Assembly: GCF_014651775.1 (NCBI RefSeq)
Contig: NZ_BMXN01000013.1
Coordinates: 42,144 to 106,143 of the forward strand
DNA length: 64,000 bases
Source: Vreelandella hamiltonii
GTDB lineage: Bacteria; Pseudomonadota; Gammaproteobacteria; Pseudomonadales; Halomonadaceae
Direction: 5' to 3'
In this document: piece by piece, positions 12,929 to 21,750 of the stretch
Numbering within the stretch: the stretch's first letter is position 1
Layout: the number at the start of each line of letters is the position of its first letter
Position numbers and translations under genes: made by a program
The notes under the pieces: model-generated
Told to the model about the DNA's origin: nothing
The model's database searches: none
The model's input: only the letters and a program-made list of their open reading frames with translations

Positions 12929-14527
12929 ATGTCAGGACTGCTCGACGATATCAAAGCCATGGCCCAACTGCGCGAAGCCCAAGGCGGCAAGTGGTCAGCG
13001 ATCAAACCTGAATACGCCGCTCGCATGCGTGCCCAGAACCGCTTCCATACCGGCCTGGACATTGCTCGTTACACCGCCAAGATCATGCGTGACGACATGG
13101 CCGCCTACGATGCCGACACCTCCCAGTACACCCAATCGCTGGGTTGCTGGCACGGCTTCATCGGCCAGCAGAAGCTGATTTCCATCAAGAAGCATTTTGG
13201 CACCACCAAGCGTCGCTACCTGTACCTTTCAGGCTGGATGGTGGCAGCCCTGCGCTCCGAGTTTGGCCCACTGCCCGACCAGTCCATGCATGAGAAAACC
13301 TCGGTGGCCAACCTGATCGAGGAACTCTACACCTTCCTCAAGCAGGCCGATGCCTGGGAACTCAACCACCTGTTCCGTGCCCTGGACGATGCCAAGGCCG
13401 CAGGCGACAACGCCAAAGAAAAAGAGCTGATCAGCAAGATCGACAACTACGAAACCCATATCGTGCCGATCATTGCCGACATCGATGCCGGGTTTGGTAA
13501 CGCCGAAGCCACGTACCTGCTGGCCAAGAAATTCATTCAGGCGGGCGCCTGCTGCATTCAGCTCGAAAACCAGGTATCCGACGAGAAGCAGTGCGGTCAC
13601 CAGGACGGCAAGGTCACCGTGCCCCATGAAGACTTCCTGGCCAAGATCAACGCCGTACGTTACGCCTTTCTGGAGCTGGGCGTCGAAGATGGCGTCATCG
13701 TGGCTCGTACCGACTCGCTGGGCGCTGGTTTGACCCAGAAGATCGCCGTCACCAATGAGCCAGGCGACCTGGGCGACCAGTACAACAGCTTCCTGGATGG
13801 CGATGTCATCGATAACGCCTCGGACATCAACAACGGCGACGTGGTCATCAAGCAGAACGGCAAGCTGGTCAAGCCCAAACGGTTGGCTTCTGGCCTCTAC
13901 CAGTTCAAGCCAGGCACCGGCGAAGACCGCGTGATCCTGGACTGTATCACCAGCCTGCAAAACGGTGCCGACCTGCTGTGGATCGAAACCGAGAAGCCCC
14001 ATGTGGGCCAGATCGCCAGCATGGTGAACCGCATCCGCGAAGTCGTGCCGGACGCCAAGCTGGTGTACAACAACTCGCCCTCCTTCAACTGGACGCTGAA
14101 CTTCCGCCAGCAGGTCTTCGATTCCTGGGAGAAAGAGGGCAAGGACGTATCGGCCTACCAGCGCGACAAGCTGATGAGCGTCGAATACGACAACACCGAG
14201 CTGGGGCAGCTGGCCGATGAGTGGACTCGCAACTTCCAGCGTGACGGGGCGCGCGAAGCGGGTATCTTCCACCACCTGATCACCCTGCCCACCTACCACA
14301 CGGCGGCGCTGTCTACCGACAACCTGGCCAAGGGCTACTTCGGCGACGAAGGCATGCTGGCCTACGTGGCAGGCGTCCAGCGTCAGGAAATTCGCCAGGG
14401 GATCGCCACGGTCAAGCACCAGGACATGGCAGGCTCCAACATCGGCGACGATCACAAGGAGTTCTTCCATGGTGAGGCTGCGCTGAAAGCCGGCGGCAAG
14501 GACAACACCATGAACCAGTTTGGCTAA
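12929..14527 (+). CDS. aceA: Isocitrate lyase
   Basis: 532 residues, the longer isocitrate lyase form found in Pseudomonas (531) rather than the 434-residue E. coli form. The active-site hexapeptide region reads SDEKQCGHQDGKVTVPHEDF, with the catalytic Cys in KQCGH; GADLLWIETEKPH, VYNNSPSFNW and the metal-binding DIDAGFGN are also present. It splits isocitrate into glyoxylate and succinate, the first step of the glyoxylate shunt, used on acetate or fatty acids. Malate synthase and the IDH kinase AceK are not in this window. Own promoter region and terminator, so monocistronic. Confidence 0.97.
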   Translation: MSGLLDDIKAMAQLREAQGGKWSAIKPEYAARMRAQNRFHTGLDIARYTAKIMRDDMAAYDADTSQYTQSLGCWHGFIGQQKLISIKKHFGTTKRRYLYLSGWMVAALRSEFGPLPDQSMHEKTSVANLIEELYTFLKQADAWELNHLFRALDDAKAAGDNAKEKELISKIDNYETHIVPIIADIDAGFGNAEATYLLAKKFIQAGACCIQLENQVSDEKQCGHQDGKVTVPHEDFLAKINAVRYAFLELGVEDGVIVARTDSLGAGLTQKIAVTNEPGDLGDQYNSFLDGDVIDNASDINNGDVVIKQNGKLVKPKRLASGLYQFKPGTGEDRVILDCITSLQNGADLLWIETEKPHVGQIASMVNRIREVVPDAKLVYNNSPSFNWTLNFRQQVFDSWEKEGKDVSAYQRDKLMSVEYDNTELGQLADEWTRNFQRDGAREAGIFHHLITLPTYHTAALSTDNLAKGYFGDEGMLAYVAGVQRQEIRQGIATVKHQDMAGSNIGDDHKEFFHGEAALKAGGKDNTMNQFG

Positions 14528-14546
14528 ACACACAGCCACTGCAACG

Positions 14547-14576
14547 CACCACGGGGAGCCACGGCTCCCCGTGGTG
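14547..14576 (+). terminator. Rho-independent terminator of aceA
   Basis: A perfect 14-base stem, CACCACGGGGAGCC against GGCTCCCCGTGGTG with a two-base loop, followed by TTTTTT. It begins 20 bases after the aceA stop. Confidence 0.93.
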
Positions 14577-14693
14577 TTTTTTGCGGCGTGCTTAATGGCC
14601 TGTCGATTTTTTGCACACTGCTTTCTTAATGCCTGTCTACACTCTACTTTGTGACCTTTTTTCCAAACGGCTGGTCAAAAGCGTACGCTTTGG

Positions 14694-14722
14694 TTATCTT
14701 TTAGCGAACGCCGTTCTATAAT
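14694..14722 (+). promoter_or_regulatory. Candidate promoter of the glycine-zipper lipoprotein gene
   Basis: TATAAT at 14717-14722, with a weak TTATCT -35 seventeen bases upstream. It lies 65 bases before the start codon. Confidence 0.45.
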
Positions 14723-14786
14723 GATACGCACGCATTGATCTGCGGACGTTCACAGCCATATGGGCTGATTCTTACTGGAGGTTTGA

Positions 14787-15254
14787 ATGAAACGTTTACT
14801 ACCCGTTGCAGCGTTGAGCATCCTGACACTGGCTGGCTGTGCCAACACATCCACCTACTCGGGCGATGTGTACCGCGGCAACCAGGCGCAGACGGGCCAG
14901 AGCGTCAGCTATGGCACCATCGTGGCCGTTCGTCCGGTACAGATTCAAGCCGATAGCCGTACCGGCAACCTGCTGGGCGGTGGCGGTGGCGCCGTGATTG
15001 GCGGCATTCTGGGCAACCAGGTGGGCGGTGGCACAGGTCGCCAACTGGCCACCGTGGCAGGCGCGCTGGGCGGTGCCGTAGCAGGCACGGCGGCAGAAGA
15101 CCGCGTCAACCGCGTCAATGCGCTGGAAATGGAAGTGCGTCGTGACGACGGTACCGATGTGGTCGTCGTTCAACGTGCCGACCGTCAGTTCCAGGCTGGC
15201 CAGCGTGTGCGCCTGATTGGCAGCGGCGCCAATCTGAGCGTTGCCCCCTACTGA
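14787..15254 (+). CDS. Outer-membrane lipoprotein with glycine-zipper 2TM domain (SlyB/Pcp type)
   Basis: 155 residues. A lipoprotein signal peptide MKRLLPVAALSILTLAGC ends in the lipobox LAGC at Cys18, so the mature protein is lipid-anchored, and Asn at +3 favours outer-membrane sorting. The middle, about residues 65-95, is a Gly-rich double zipper: GGGGAVIGGILGNQVGGGTG and GALGGAVAG. A small C-terminal beta domain follows, with VVVVQRADRQFQAGQRVRL. SlyB-like proteins belong to the PhoP and envelope-stress regulons and stabilise the outer membrane. GGAGG precedes the ATG. Exact family member is inferred. Confidence 0.9.
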   Translation: MKRLLPVAALSILTLAGCANTSTYSGDVYRGNQAQTGQSVSYGTIVAVRPVQIQADSRTGNLLGGGGGAVIGGILGNQVGGGTGRQLATVAGALGGAVAGTAAEDRVNRVNALEMEVRRDDGTDVVVVQRADRQFQAGQRVRLIGSGANLSVAPY

Positions 15255-15319
15255 TCGCTCCTCGCACCCGCGCGGGTCATGGCTGACCAGCGCCTGCAAA
15301 AGTGCGGTCTCGAAAAAAA

Positions 15320-15345
15320 AGCCCGTCCACCAGAGTGGACGGGCT
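15320..15345. terminator. Bidirectional terminator
   Basis: AGCCCGTCCAC and GTGGACGGGCT form a perfect 11-base stem with an A-run on the left and a T-run on the right. It serves the lipoprotein gene from the left and the small membrane protein gene (15429-15710) from the right. Confidence 0.88.
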
Positions 15346-15428
15346 TTTTCATGTCTGCTTCAAGCCATTTCAGGCCATTCGTGAACAACGGGTGGCTGGG
15401 TACAGCACATGCCACCCATTGGGCAGGG

Positions 15429-15710
15429 TTAGTGAGTCACCTTGTTGCTGGCCCAGTTGGCCAGCTTGAACACGATGAATCCGATCAACGCCAGCAGCAG
15501 AGCCACCAGCAGAATATCGACCGGACGCACCAGTGTGGTGGCCCCCAGGATCGCAATGGCCGCTACCCACAAGTGGCGATTCTCGCCATGGGTCTTCAAG
15601 ACACCGGGCAACAACTTGTCCAGCCCTTGGCTAAAGCCATTGTCCCAACGCTTGTTGGCAAAGTAGGCGATCAGCACGAAGGCTACCACCCAAATCAGGA
15701 AAACAGTCAT
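15429..15710 (-). CDS. Small membrane protein of unknown function
   Basis: 93 residues with two hydrophobic segments: about residues 2-18 (VFLIWVVAFVLIAYFA) and about 62-84 (PVDILLVALLLALIGFIVFK), separated by a soluble stretch rich in charged residues, plus a hydrophobic patch near 48-60. GGAGC precedes the ATG. I do not recognise the family. It is flanked by a bidirectional terminator and transcribed away from slyD, so it is its own unit. Confidence 0.75.
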   Translation of the reverse strand: MTVFLIWVVAFVLIAYFANKRWDNGFSQGLDKLLPGVLKTHGENRHLWVAAIAILGATTLVRPVDILLVALLLALIGFIVFKLANWASNKVTH

Positions 15711-15888
15711 ATCAAGCTCCGATCACACTTCGTTAGCTTATGGAAAAAGGGTAAAGGTAGGGTATCGCTGGTCACTGCCGGGCGCAATAGTGCCAAAGGC
15801 GTGGGGGTTAAAAACCCGGCTTACCCCCTGACAAGCCAGCCCACACGCGTTACCATGTTGGGACATGCACTCACCGAAAGGTTATTCA

Positions 15889-16371
15889 ATGCAAATTGCG
15901 CAAAACTCGGTTGTCGCGTTTCACTACACTCTGACCAACGATGCAGGTGAAGTGCTGGACAGTTCCGAAGGCCGTGAGCCGCTTACCTACCTCCACGGTG
16001 CCGGTAACATCATCCCGGGCCTGGAAAAAGAGCTGGAAGGCCGCGCCGCAGGCGACAAACTGAACGTCAAGGTAGCCCCTGCCGAGGGTTACGGTGAAGT
16101 TCAGGAGCAGCTGATGCAGGAAGTTCCTCGCGATGCCTTCCAGGGCGTCGAGAGCATCGAGCCGGGCATGCAGTTCCAGGCCCAGACCCAGGGCGGCCCG
16201 CTGATGGTCACCGTCACGAAAGTGGAAGGTGACACCGTCGTCGTGGATGGCAACCATCCGCTGGCAGGTCAGCACCTGAACTTCGACGTTGAGATTGCTA
16301 CCGTTCGTGAAGCAAGCGAAGAAGAAGTTCAGCACGGACACGTGCACGGCGAAGGCGGCGTTCACCACTGA
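15889..16371 (+). CDS. slyD: FKBP-type peptidyl-prolyl isomerase SlyD
   Basis: 160 residues. FKBP domain halves (about 1-70 and 130-150) flank the inserted IF chaperone domain (about 75-125). Conserved pieces are VVAFHYTLTNDAGEVLDSS, YLHGAGNIIPGLEKELEG and NHPLAGQHLNFDVEI. The C-terminus HGHVHGEGGVHH is a short His-rich metal-binding tail, smaller than the E. coli tail. SlyD folds proteins, and in E. coli supplies nickel to hydrogenase maturation. It lies 63 bases from the 3' end of nikR, fitting a nickel role. GAAAGG eight bases before the ATG at 15889 decides the start over the earlier ATG at 15865. Confidence 0.95.
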   Translation: MQIAQNSVVAFHYTLTNDAGEVLDSSEGREPLTYLHGAGNIIPGLEKELEGRAAGDKLNVKVAPAEGYGEVQEQLMQEVPRDAFQGVESIEPGMQFQAQTQGGPLMVTVTKVEGDTVVVDGNHPLAGQHLNFDVEIATVREASEEEVQHGHVHGEGGVHH

Positions 16372-16390
16372 GCGTAAGCCATCGTCATCC

Positions 16391-16410
16391 AGGCGGCCTG
16401 CGGGCCGCCT
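16391..16410 (+). terminator. Rho-independent terminator of slyD
   Basis: AGGCGGCC and GGCCGCCT form an eight-base stem with a short loop, followed by TTTTTT. It lies in the gap between the convergent slyD and nikR genes. Confidence 0.85.
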
Positions 16411-16434
16411 TTTTTGTGGCCGTTTCCCTGCCCC

Positions 16435-16836
16435 TTATTCGCCAGGAATCAGTACCAGCTGCCCATGGCGTACGCTGCGTGACGAGGTCACTTCGTCGGC
16501 AAACTGCTTCAGGGCACTCCCCTGCCCTTTGAGCAGCGCCACTTCCAGGCAGCTGTCATGATTGATATGCACATGCAGCGTCGACAGCGTGAGGTCGTGG
16601 TGGTCGTGGGAGTGCCGGGTCAGCCGTTTGGAAAGCTCCCGTGCCGCATGGTCGTAGACATATACCAAAGCCCCCATGCACGGGGCATCCGGCGCGACCT
16701 CTTCCTTGGCCTGAGTCAACCCGCTGCGGGTCAGGTCTCGAATGGCCTCGGAACGGTTCTGATAGCCACGCTGCTGCATCAAGGCATCCACCTCGCGCAG
16801 CAGCTCTTCATCCAGCGTCACGGTAATACGTTGCAT
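16435..16836 (-). CDS. nikR: Nickel-responsive transcriptional regulator NikR
   Basis: 133 residues. The N-terminal ribbon-helix-helix domain (MQRITVTLDEELLREVDALM, then YQNRSEAIRDLTR) binds DNA; the C-terminal ACT-like domain carries the Ni2+ ligands: His in HSHDHHDL, two His in LHVHINHD, and Cys in DSCLEV. With nickel bound, NikR represses nikABCDE. I chose the ATG at 16836 because AAGGAG lies six bases upstream; an in-frame ATG six codons earlier has no such site. It is divergent from nikA across a perfect NikR operator, so both promoters are probably under NikR control. Confidence 0.97.
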   Translation of the reverse strand: MQRITVTLDEELLREVDALMQQRGYQNRSEAIRDLTRSGLTQAKEEVAPDAPCMGALVYVYDHAARELSKRLTRHSHDHHDLTLSTLHVHINHDSCLEVALLKGQGSALKQFADEVTSSRSVRHGQLVLIPGE

Positions 16837-16893
16837 ACGTTCTCCTTTGCTCACCCGAGCGTAGAATGGGCCTGTTGACTACCCGCCGCACGA

Positions 16894-16921
16894 GTATGAT
16901 GTTATTGTAAAAACATCATAC
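16894..16921. promoter_or_regulatory. NikR operator
   Basis: GTATGA at 16894-16899 and TCATAC at 16916-16921 separated by exactly 16 bases, identical to the known E. coli NikR operator half-sites and spacing. The inner bases extend the dyad (GATGTT against AACATC). It lies 21 bases before the nikA ATG and 57 bases before nikR, so it should cover the nikA promoter and possibly that of nikR. Confidence 0.93.
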
Positions 16922-16942
16922 TCATTCATCACAGGGTGCTCC

Positions 16943-18520
16943 ATGCGTCGTTCGATACTACTGACCATTGCCAGCACATGCCTGGCGCTCGGCGCTCCCG
17001 CGCTGGCCAAAGAGCAGTTGGTGCTTGCCATCGGCGGCGAGCCAGATCAAGGCTTCGACCCGCTGCTGGGCTGGGGGCAATACGGTAGCCCGCTGTTTCA
17101 GTCCACGCTGCTCACCCGTGGCCAGGATTTTACCCCTCAAGCGGGGTTGGCCACCGAATGGTCCCTGTCGGACGACCAGTTGACCTGGACACTGCATCTG
17201 CGCGAGGACGTGCGGTTTGCCGATGACACGCCGCTCACCGCCCGGGATGTGGCATATACCTTCAATGCCGCCGCCACGGCGGGGGGCCGAGCCGACCTCA
17301 GCGCGCTGGCACATGCCGACGCCGTGAATGACCACACCGTCACGCTTACCCTGAAATCCCCTCGCATCACCTTCATCGACCAGCTGATGACTCTGGGCAT
17401 TGTACCTGATGCCGAGCGGGAAAATGGCCATCATGCGGGTTACGGCCGCCAGCCGCTGGGCTCTGGACCCTACCGCATGGTGGAGTGGCAGGAAGGTGAG
17501 CAGCTGATCGTCGAGCGTAACCCCTATTTTTACGGCCCCGCTCCGGCCTTCGAGCGCCTGGTATTTCTGTTTACCGATGAGGCAGGCACGCTAAGCGCTG
17601 CTCAGGCAGGTCAGCTCGACCTGGCCGTCATTCCCCAGGCGCTGGCCAGCACCATGCCGGGCCAGATGCAGCGGGTCCTGATGGAGAGCGTCGATAATCG
17701 CGGGATTCTGTTTCCCATGCAGCCCGACAGCGGGGAGCGCGCGGCTAACGGCGCCCCGATTGGCAACGATGTCACGTCCGACCCGGCCATTCGCCAGGCC
17801 ATCAACCTGGCGCTATCTCGCGACACGCTGGTGGACGTGGCCCTGAACGGGTTTGGCCGCCCGGCGTATGGCCCTGCCGATGGTCTGCCTTGGGGGCACC
17901 CCGAGGAAACCATCGATTTCGACCTGGAGCAGGCCAATGCCCTGCTGGAGGAAGCAGGCTGGCTGCGCGCAGACGATGGCCTGCGCTACAAGGAAGGGCA
18001 GCCTGCTCGCTTCCGGCTCACCTACCCGGCCAGTGATACGACTCGCCAGCAGCTCGCGCAAGTCAGCGCAGAGATGGTGCGCCCGCTGGGCATCGAGATG
18101 CAGCCCACCGGCCGCCATTGGGATGAAATACAGCGGGAAGCCCTGCACCAGGATGCCATCGTGTTTGGCTTTGGCAGCCATAGCCCGCAAGAGATCTACT
18201 ATCTATTCCACAGCGAACACGCCGGGTTTGGCTTCTACAACAGCGGCTTTTACACCAATGAGCGCGTCGACCAGCACCTGGAGGCCGCCCAGGCCGCCGC
18301 CAGCGCCGAAGAAGCCAACCCACACTGGCAAGCAGCTCAATGGGATGGCAGCACCGGCTATGGCTTGCAGGGCGACGCCAGCTGGGCCTGGATGGTCAAC
18401 CTGACCCATGTCTATGCCACTGACCCGTGCCTGGACGTTGGCGAGCTGGGCGTGGCCCCCCATGGACACGGCTGGCCGATTACCGCCAACCTGCTCGAGT
18501 GGCGCTGGACGTGCCACTAG
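16943..18520 (+). CDS. nikA: Nickel ABC transporter, periplasmic nickel-binding protein NikA
   Basis: 525 residues. A Sec signal peptide occupies about residues 1-22 (cleavage near APALA-KE). The mature protein is an SBP_bac_5 (peptide/nickel) binding protein with family segments GGEPDQGFDPL, TWTLHLREDVRFADDTPLTARDV and GSGPYRMVEWQEGE. It captures chelated nickel in the periplasm and delivers it to NikBC. It is the first gene of nikABCDE, and its promoter overlaps the NikR operator. Specificity for nickel rather than peptides is inferred from NikR and operon order, not from pocket residues. Confidence 0.93.
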   Translation: MRRSILLTIASTCLALGAPALAKEQLVLAIGGEPDQGFDPLLGWGQYGSPLFQSTLLTRGQDFTPQAGLATEWSLSDDQLTWTLHLREDVRFADDTPLTARDVAYTFNAAATAGGRADLSALAHADAVNDHTVTLTLKSPRITFIDQLMTLGIVPDAERENGHHAGYGRQPLGSGPYRMVEWQEGEQLIVERNPYFYGPAPAFERLVFLFTDEAGTLSAAQAGQLDLAVIPQALASTMPGQMQRVLMESVDNRGILFPMQPDSGERAANGAPIGNDVTSDPAIRQAINLALSRDTLVDVALNGFGRPAYGPADGLPWGHPEETIDFDLEQANALLEEAGWLRADDGLRYKEGQPARFRLTYPASDTTRQQLAQVSAEMVRPLGIEMQPTGRHWDEIQREALHQDAIVFGFGSHSPQEIYYLFHSEHAGFGFYNSGFYTNERVDQHLEAAQAAASAEEANPHWQAAQWDGSTGYGLQGDASWAWMVNLTHVYATDPCLDVGELGVAPHGHGWPITANLLEWRWTCH

Positions 18521-19494
18521 CCCGCTGGCTGCTATTGAGAAGCCTGCGGCTGGGGCTGGTCATGCTGTGCGTGGCCGGTCTCGCCTTCGGCCTGATGATG
18601 CTCTCGCCCATCGACCCCATCGACGCCTACCTGGGCCCGCAGATGGCCCAGGTAAGCCCCGAGCAGCGCGCCCTGATCGCCGCACAATGGGGCTTCGATG
18701 AACCGGTAGCCGTGCAGTTCGGCCAGTGGCTGCGTCAACTGGCCAGCGGCGAGCTGGGCTGGAGCCATGTGTACCAACAGCCAGTAGGTGACGTCATCAG
18801 CCTGCGCTTTCAGCGCTCGTTCTGGCTGCTGTTCAGTGCCTGGCTGCTGTCACTGGTGCTGGGCGTGGCATTGGGTATCGTGGCAGGCAGCCGGGAAGGC
18901 TCGCTGCTCGACCGCTTGATCAGCGGTTACGCCTTCGTGACCGCCTCGACGCCCACTTTCTGGCTGGCCATTCTGGCACTGCTGCTGTTTTCGGTGACCC
19001 TGGGCTGGACCCCCACCTGCTGCGCAGGCCCCACGGGGGTGGTCAGCCGCGATGTCACGTTCGCCACTCGTCTGCACCACCTGGTGCTGCCGGTGACGAC
19101 CCTGGCGCTATTGAGCATGGCCACCATCACCCTGCACACCCGCGCCAGAATGGTGGCCTTCATGCGCTCCGACACGGCGCTACACGCCTTTGCCCAGGGC
19201 GCTAGCCGCACCGATATCGCCTGGCGGCACGGGCTGCGCCACGCCAGCCTCCCGGCCATCACCCTGGCCTTTGCCTCGCTGGGCGAGCTGTTTGGCGGCT
19301 CCATTCTAGTGGAGCAGGTCTTCGCCTACCCGGGGCTGGGCCAGGCCACCGTGGCGGCGGGGCTGCGCAGCGATGTTCCCCTGCTGCTGGCCATCGCCCT
19401 GTTCACCGCGCTGTTCGTGAGTATCGGCAACCTGACCGCCGATGCCCTGGCACGGGTCACCGACCCGCGCATCCGTCTGGCACACAGCCCATGA
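18499..19494 (+). CDS. nikB: Nickel ABC transporter permease NikB
   Basis: About 331 residues. It is a BPD_transp_1 permease: one N-terminal membrane helix (LRLGLVMLCVAGLAFGLMML), a periplasmic loop of the DppB type, then five helices. FAQGASRTDIAWRHGLRHAS is the cytoplasmic coupling (EAA-like) loop. It forms the membrane channel with NikC. The start is uncertain: GTG at 18499 or GTG at 18511 inside the end of nikA; both overlap nikA by about 10-20 bases and neither has a strong Shine-Dalgarno. The frame is open further upstream but that is nikA shadow. The stop overlaps nikC (ATGA). Confidence 0.9.
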   Translation: MALDVPLARWLLLRSLRLGLVMLCVAGLAFGLMMLSPIDPIDAYLGPQMAQVSPEQRALIAAQWGFDEPVAVQFGQWLRQLASGELGWSHVYQQPVGDVISLRFQRSFWLLFSAWLLSLVLGVALGIVAGSREGSLLDRLISGYAFVTASTPTFWLAILALLLFSVTLGWTPTCCAGPTGVVSRDVTFATRLHHLVLPVTTLALLSMATITLHTRARMVAFMRSDTALHAFAQGASRTDIAWRHGLRHASLPAITLAFASLGELFGGSILVEQVFAYPGLGQATVAAGLRSDVPLLLAIALFTALFVSIGNLTADALARVTDPRIRLAHSP

Positions 19495-20288
19495 ACACAC
19501 AGCCACGCCTGGCCGCCGCCGTTTACCTGGTGCTCTTCAGTGCCCTGCTGATGCTGCTGTTGAGCAGCCGTTGGTGGCTGGGTGACAGCCCCCAGCAGAT
19601 GCAGTTCGAGGCACGTTTACAGTCACCCAGCCTGCTCCACTGGTTCGGTACCGATGCCTTGGGCCGGGAGCTATGGGCGCGTACCCTGGCGGGGCTGGCG
19701 CTGAGTTTTTGGGTCGGTTTGAGCGCGGCCCTGCTGGGCACGGCCATCGCCCTGCTGCTGGCCAGCCTGGCGGCGCTATCGAACACCCTGGATGCGCTGG
19801 TGTCGCTGCTGATCGATACGCTGCTCAGCGTGCCCCACCTCATTTTACTGCTGCTCATTGCCTTTGCGCTGGGCGGGGGCACCCAGGCCGTGATCATCGC
19901 CGTGGCCATCACCCACTGGCCAAGCCTGGCGCGGGTGTTTCGCGCCGAGCTGCTCAGCCTGCGCGAGGCCGAGTACGTGGCGCTCTCGAAAGGCTTTGGC
20001 AAAGGGCCGGGGTACATCGTCGCCCGCCACTTCGTGCCCCATCTCTGGCCCCACTGCGTGGTGGGTGCGTTACTGCTGTTTCCCCACGCCATTCTGCACG
20101 AAGCGGCGCTGACCTTTCTCGGCGTTGGCCTGGACCCCAACCAGCCCGCCATCGGCGTGCTGCTGGCCGACGCCATGCGCTATCTCAGCGGCGGCTATTG
20201 GTGGCTGGGCGTGTTTCCCGGGCTAGGACTGCTGCTGATGGTGCTGGCCATTCAACGGCTGGCCACCCAGCTACGCCAGGCCCTGTAA
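19491..20288 (+). CDS. nikC: Nickel ABC transporter permease NikC
   Basis: 265 residues. DppC-type permease: N-terminal helix AAAVYLVLFSALLMLLLSS, the DALGRELWARTLAG motif common to these permeases, and five further helices. LREAEYVALSKGFGKGPGYI is the coupling loop contacted by the ATPases NikD/NikE. It starts within the nikB stop (ATGA), so translation is coupled. The nikD start follows after 33 bases with an AGGGAG ribosome-binding site. Confidence 0.93.
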   Translation: MNTQPRLAAAVYLVLFSALLMLLLSSRWWLGDSPQQMQFEARLQSPSLLHWFGTDALGRELWARTLAGLALSFWVGLSAALLGTAIALLLASLAALSNTLDALVSLLIDTLLSVPHLILLLLIAFALGGGTQAVIIAVAITHWPSLARVFRAELLSLREAEYVALSKGFGKGPGYIVARHFVPHLWPHCVVGALLLFPHAILHEAALTFLGVGLDPNQPAIGVLLADAMRYLSGGYWWLGVFPGLGLLLMVLAIQRLATQLRQAL

Positions 20289-20321
20289 GGCCAGCGTTTT
20301 CAACCATCAAGGGAGCCGAAC

Positions 20322-21143
20322 ATGCTGGAGATCACCGAATGGAGCCTGAGCCTGCCCCACTACCCCCGCTGGTGGAAGCGCGAGTGGTCACCCGTGATCG
20401 AGTCGCTTTCGCTGGACATTCAGGCGGGGGAAGTACACGCCCTGGTCGGCGCGTCCGGATCCGGCAAAAGCCTGCTGGCCCACGCCCTGCTGGGCCTGCT
20501 GCCGCCCGCAGCACGGCAGCACGGCACTCTGACCTTCCAGGGCGACCTCTTGACGCCCGAGCGCCAGCGCCAGCTGCGTGGCCGTGAACTGGCACTGATT
20601 CCACAGACCCTGAACGCCCTGGACCCATTGGCCCGCAGCCAGCACCAGATACGCTGGGCTGCTCGCCGCGCAGGCCTTTCCCGCGTCAGCGCTCAAGCAC
20701 GCAGCCACGACCTGCTGCAGCACTACCAGCTCGCCCATGCAGCGCGGCGCTACCCCCATGAGCTTTCCGGCGGCATGGCCAGGCGGGTGCTGGTGGCCAT
20801 GGCCCAGGCCGGCCATGCCCGCGTGGTGATTGCCGACGAGCCCAGCGTCGGGCTGGACCCGGCCCAGCGAGACCGCGTGCTGGCTACCCTGCAGGCACTG
20901 GCCAAAGAGGGCAAAGCTGTCCTGCTGATCACCCATGACCTGCGCCATGCCTTGCCCATTGCCCACCGAGTGACCATCATGCGCCAAGGGCGCGCCGTGG
21001 AAACGACCTCGGCCCGGGCCTTCCATGGCCAAGGGGAGCAGCTGCACAGCGCCTATGCCAAAGCACTGTGGCAAGCGCTGCCCGACAACGCCTTCGGCAC
21101 CTTACCCATCCAGCCTCATGTTCAGGAGCCCAGCCTTGCTTGA
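20322..21143 (+). CDS. nikD: Nickel ABC transporter ATP-binding protein NikD
   Basis: 273 residues. Walker A GASGSGKSLLAHALLG (about 47-62), signature LSGGMARRVLVAMA, Walker B VVIADEPSVGLDP and the H-loop ITHDLRH are all intact. It powers import with NikE. The signature has GGMARR where GGMLQR or GGQRQR is more common. Its last 26 bases overlap the first codons of nikE in another frame, giving translational coupling. Confidence 0.93.
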   Translation: MLEITEWSLSLPHYPRWWKREWSPVIESLSLDIQAGEVHALVGASGSGKSLLAHALLGLLPPAARQHGTLTFQGDLLTPERQRQLRGRELALIPQTLNALDPLARSQHQIRWAARRAGLSRVSAQARSHDLLQHYQLAHAARRYPHELSGGMARRVLVAMAQAGHARVVIADEPSVGLDPAQRDRVLATLQALAKEGKAVLLITHDLRHALPIAHRVTIMRQGRAVETTSARAFHGQGEQLHSAYAKALWQALPDNAFGTLPIQPHVQEPSLA

Positions 21144-21750
21144 AGCCCACCAGCTCACCTTCGGGTTTGGCCGCGAGCCACCGCTGTTCCAGGCGCTGTC
21201 GATGGCGCTGGCACGGGGCGAGTGGGTCGGTTTGAGCGGTGCTTCCGGGGCAGGTAAGTCGACGCTGGGCAGAGTGCTGGCGGGCCACTGGGCACCACGT
21301 CACGGCTTTTTGCACATCGATGGAAAGCCCTTGGCATCACGGGGCCTACGCCCCGTGCAGTGGCTGCCTCAATCGCCGGAACGGGCGGTCAATCCGCGCT
21401 GGCGGGTGGCACGATTATTGGAAGAGGCCTGGACACCGCCACAGACGCTGAGGGAAGCGTTCGGTATTCGGCCCGCGTGGCTGAAGCGTTTTCCGGGGGA
21501 GCTGTCCGGGGGCGAGCTGCAGCGGGTGTGCGTGCTACGCGCCCTGGCCCCGGGTGTGCGCTATCTGATCGCCGATGAGATTTCGACGATGCTGGATCCA
21601 CTGACCCAACTCAGCCTGTGGCAAGCCGTGAAGGCCCACGCCGAACGCCAGGCGCTGGGCGTGCTGGTCATCAGCCACGACACGGCGCTATTGAACCGGC
21701 TTTGTACCCGGCACCTGCACCTGGCGGATGGGCAGCTAAGGAGCCGCTAA
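21118..21750 (+). CDS. nikE: Nickel ABC transporter ATP-binding protein NikE
   Basis: 210 residues from the ATG at 21118. Walker A GASGAGKSTLGRVLAG, signature LSGGELQRVCVLRAL, Walker B YLIADEISTMLDP and H-loop ISHDTALL are present. It is slightly shorter than E. coli NikE (268): the region after the H-loop ends almost at once, lacking the C-terminal oligopeptide-transport extension. The open frame runs to 21025 inside nikD, but ATG 21118 aligns with the family N-terminus. The stop overlaps by three bases the stop of the convergent MFS gene; no terminator hairpin is visible between them. Confidence 0.92.
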   Translation: MFRSPALLEAHQLTFGFGREPPLFQALSMALARGEWVGLSGASGAGKSTLGRVLAGHWAPRHGFLHIDGKPLASRGLRPVQWLPQSPERAVNPRWRVARLLEEAWTPPQTLREAFGIRPAWLKRFPGELSGGELQRVCVLRALAPGVRYLIADEISTMLDPLTQLSLWQAVKAHAERQALGVLVISHDTALLNRLCTRHLHLADGQLRSR

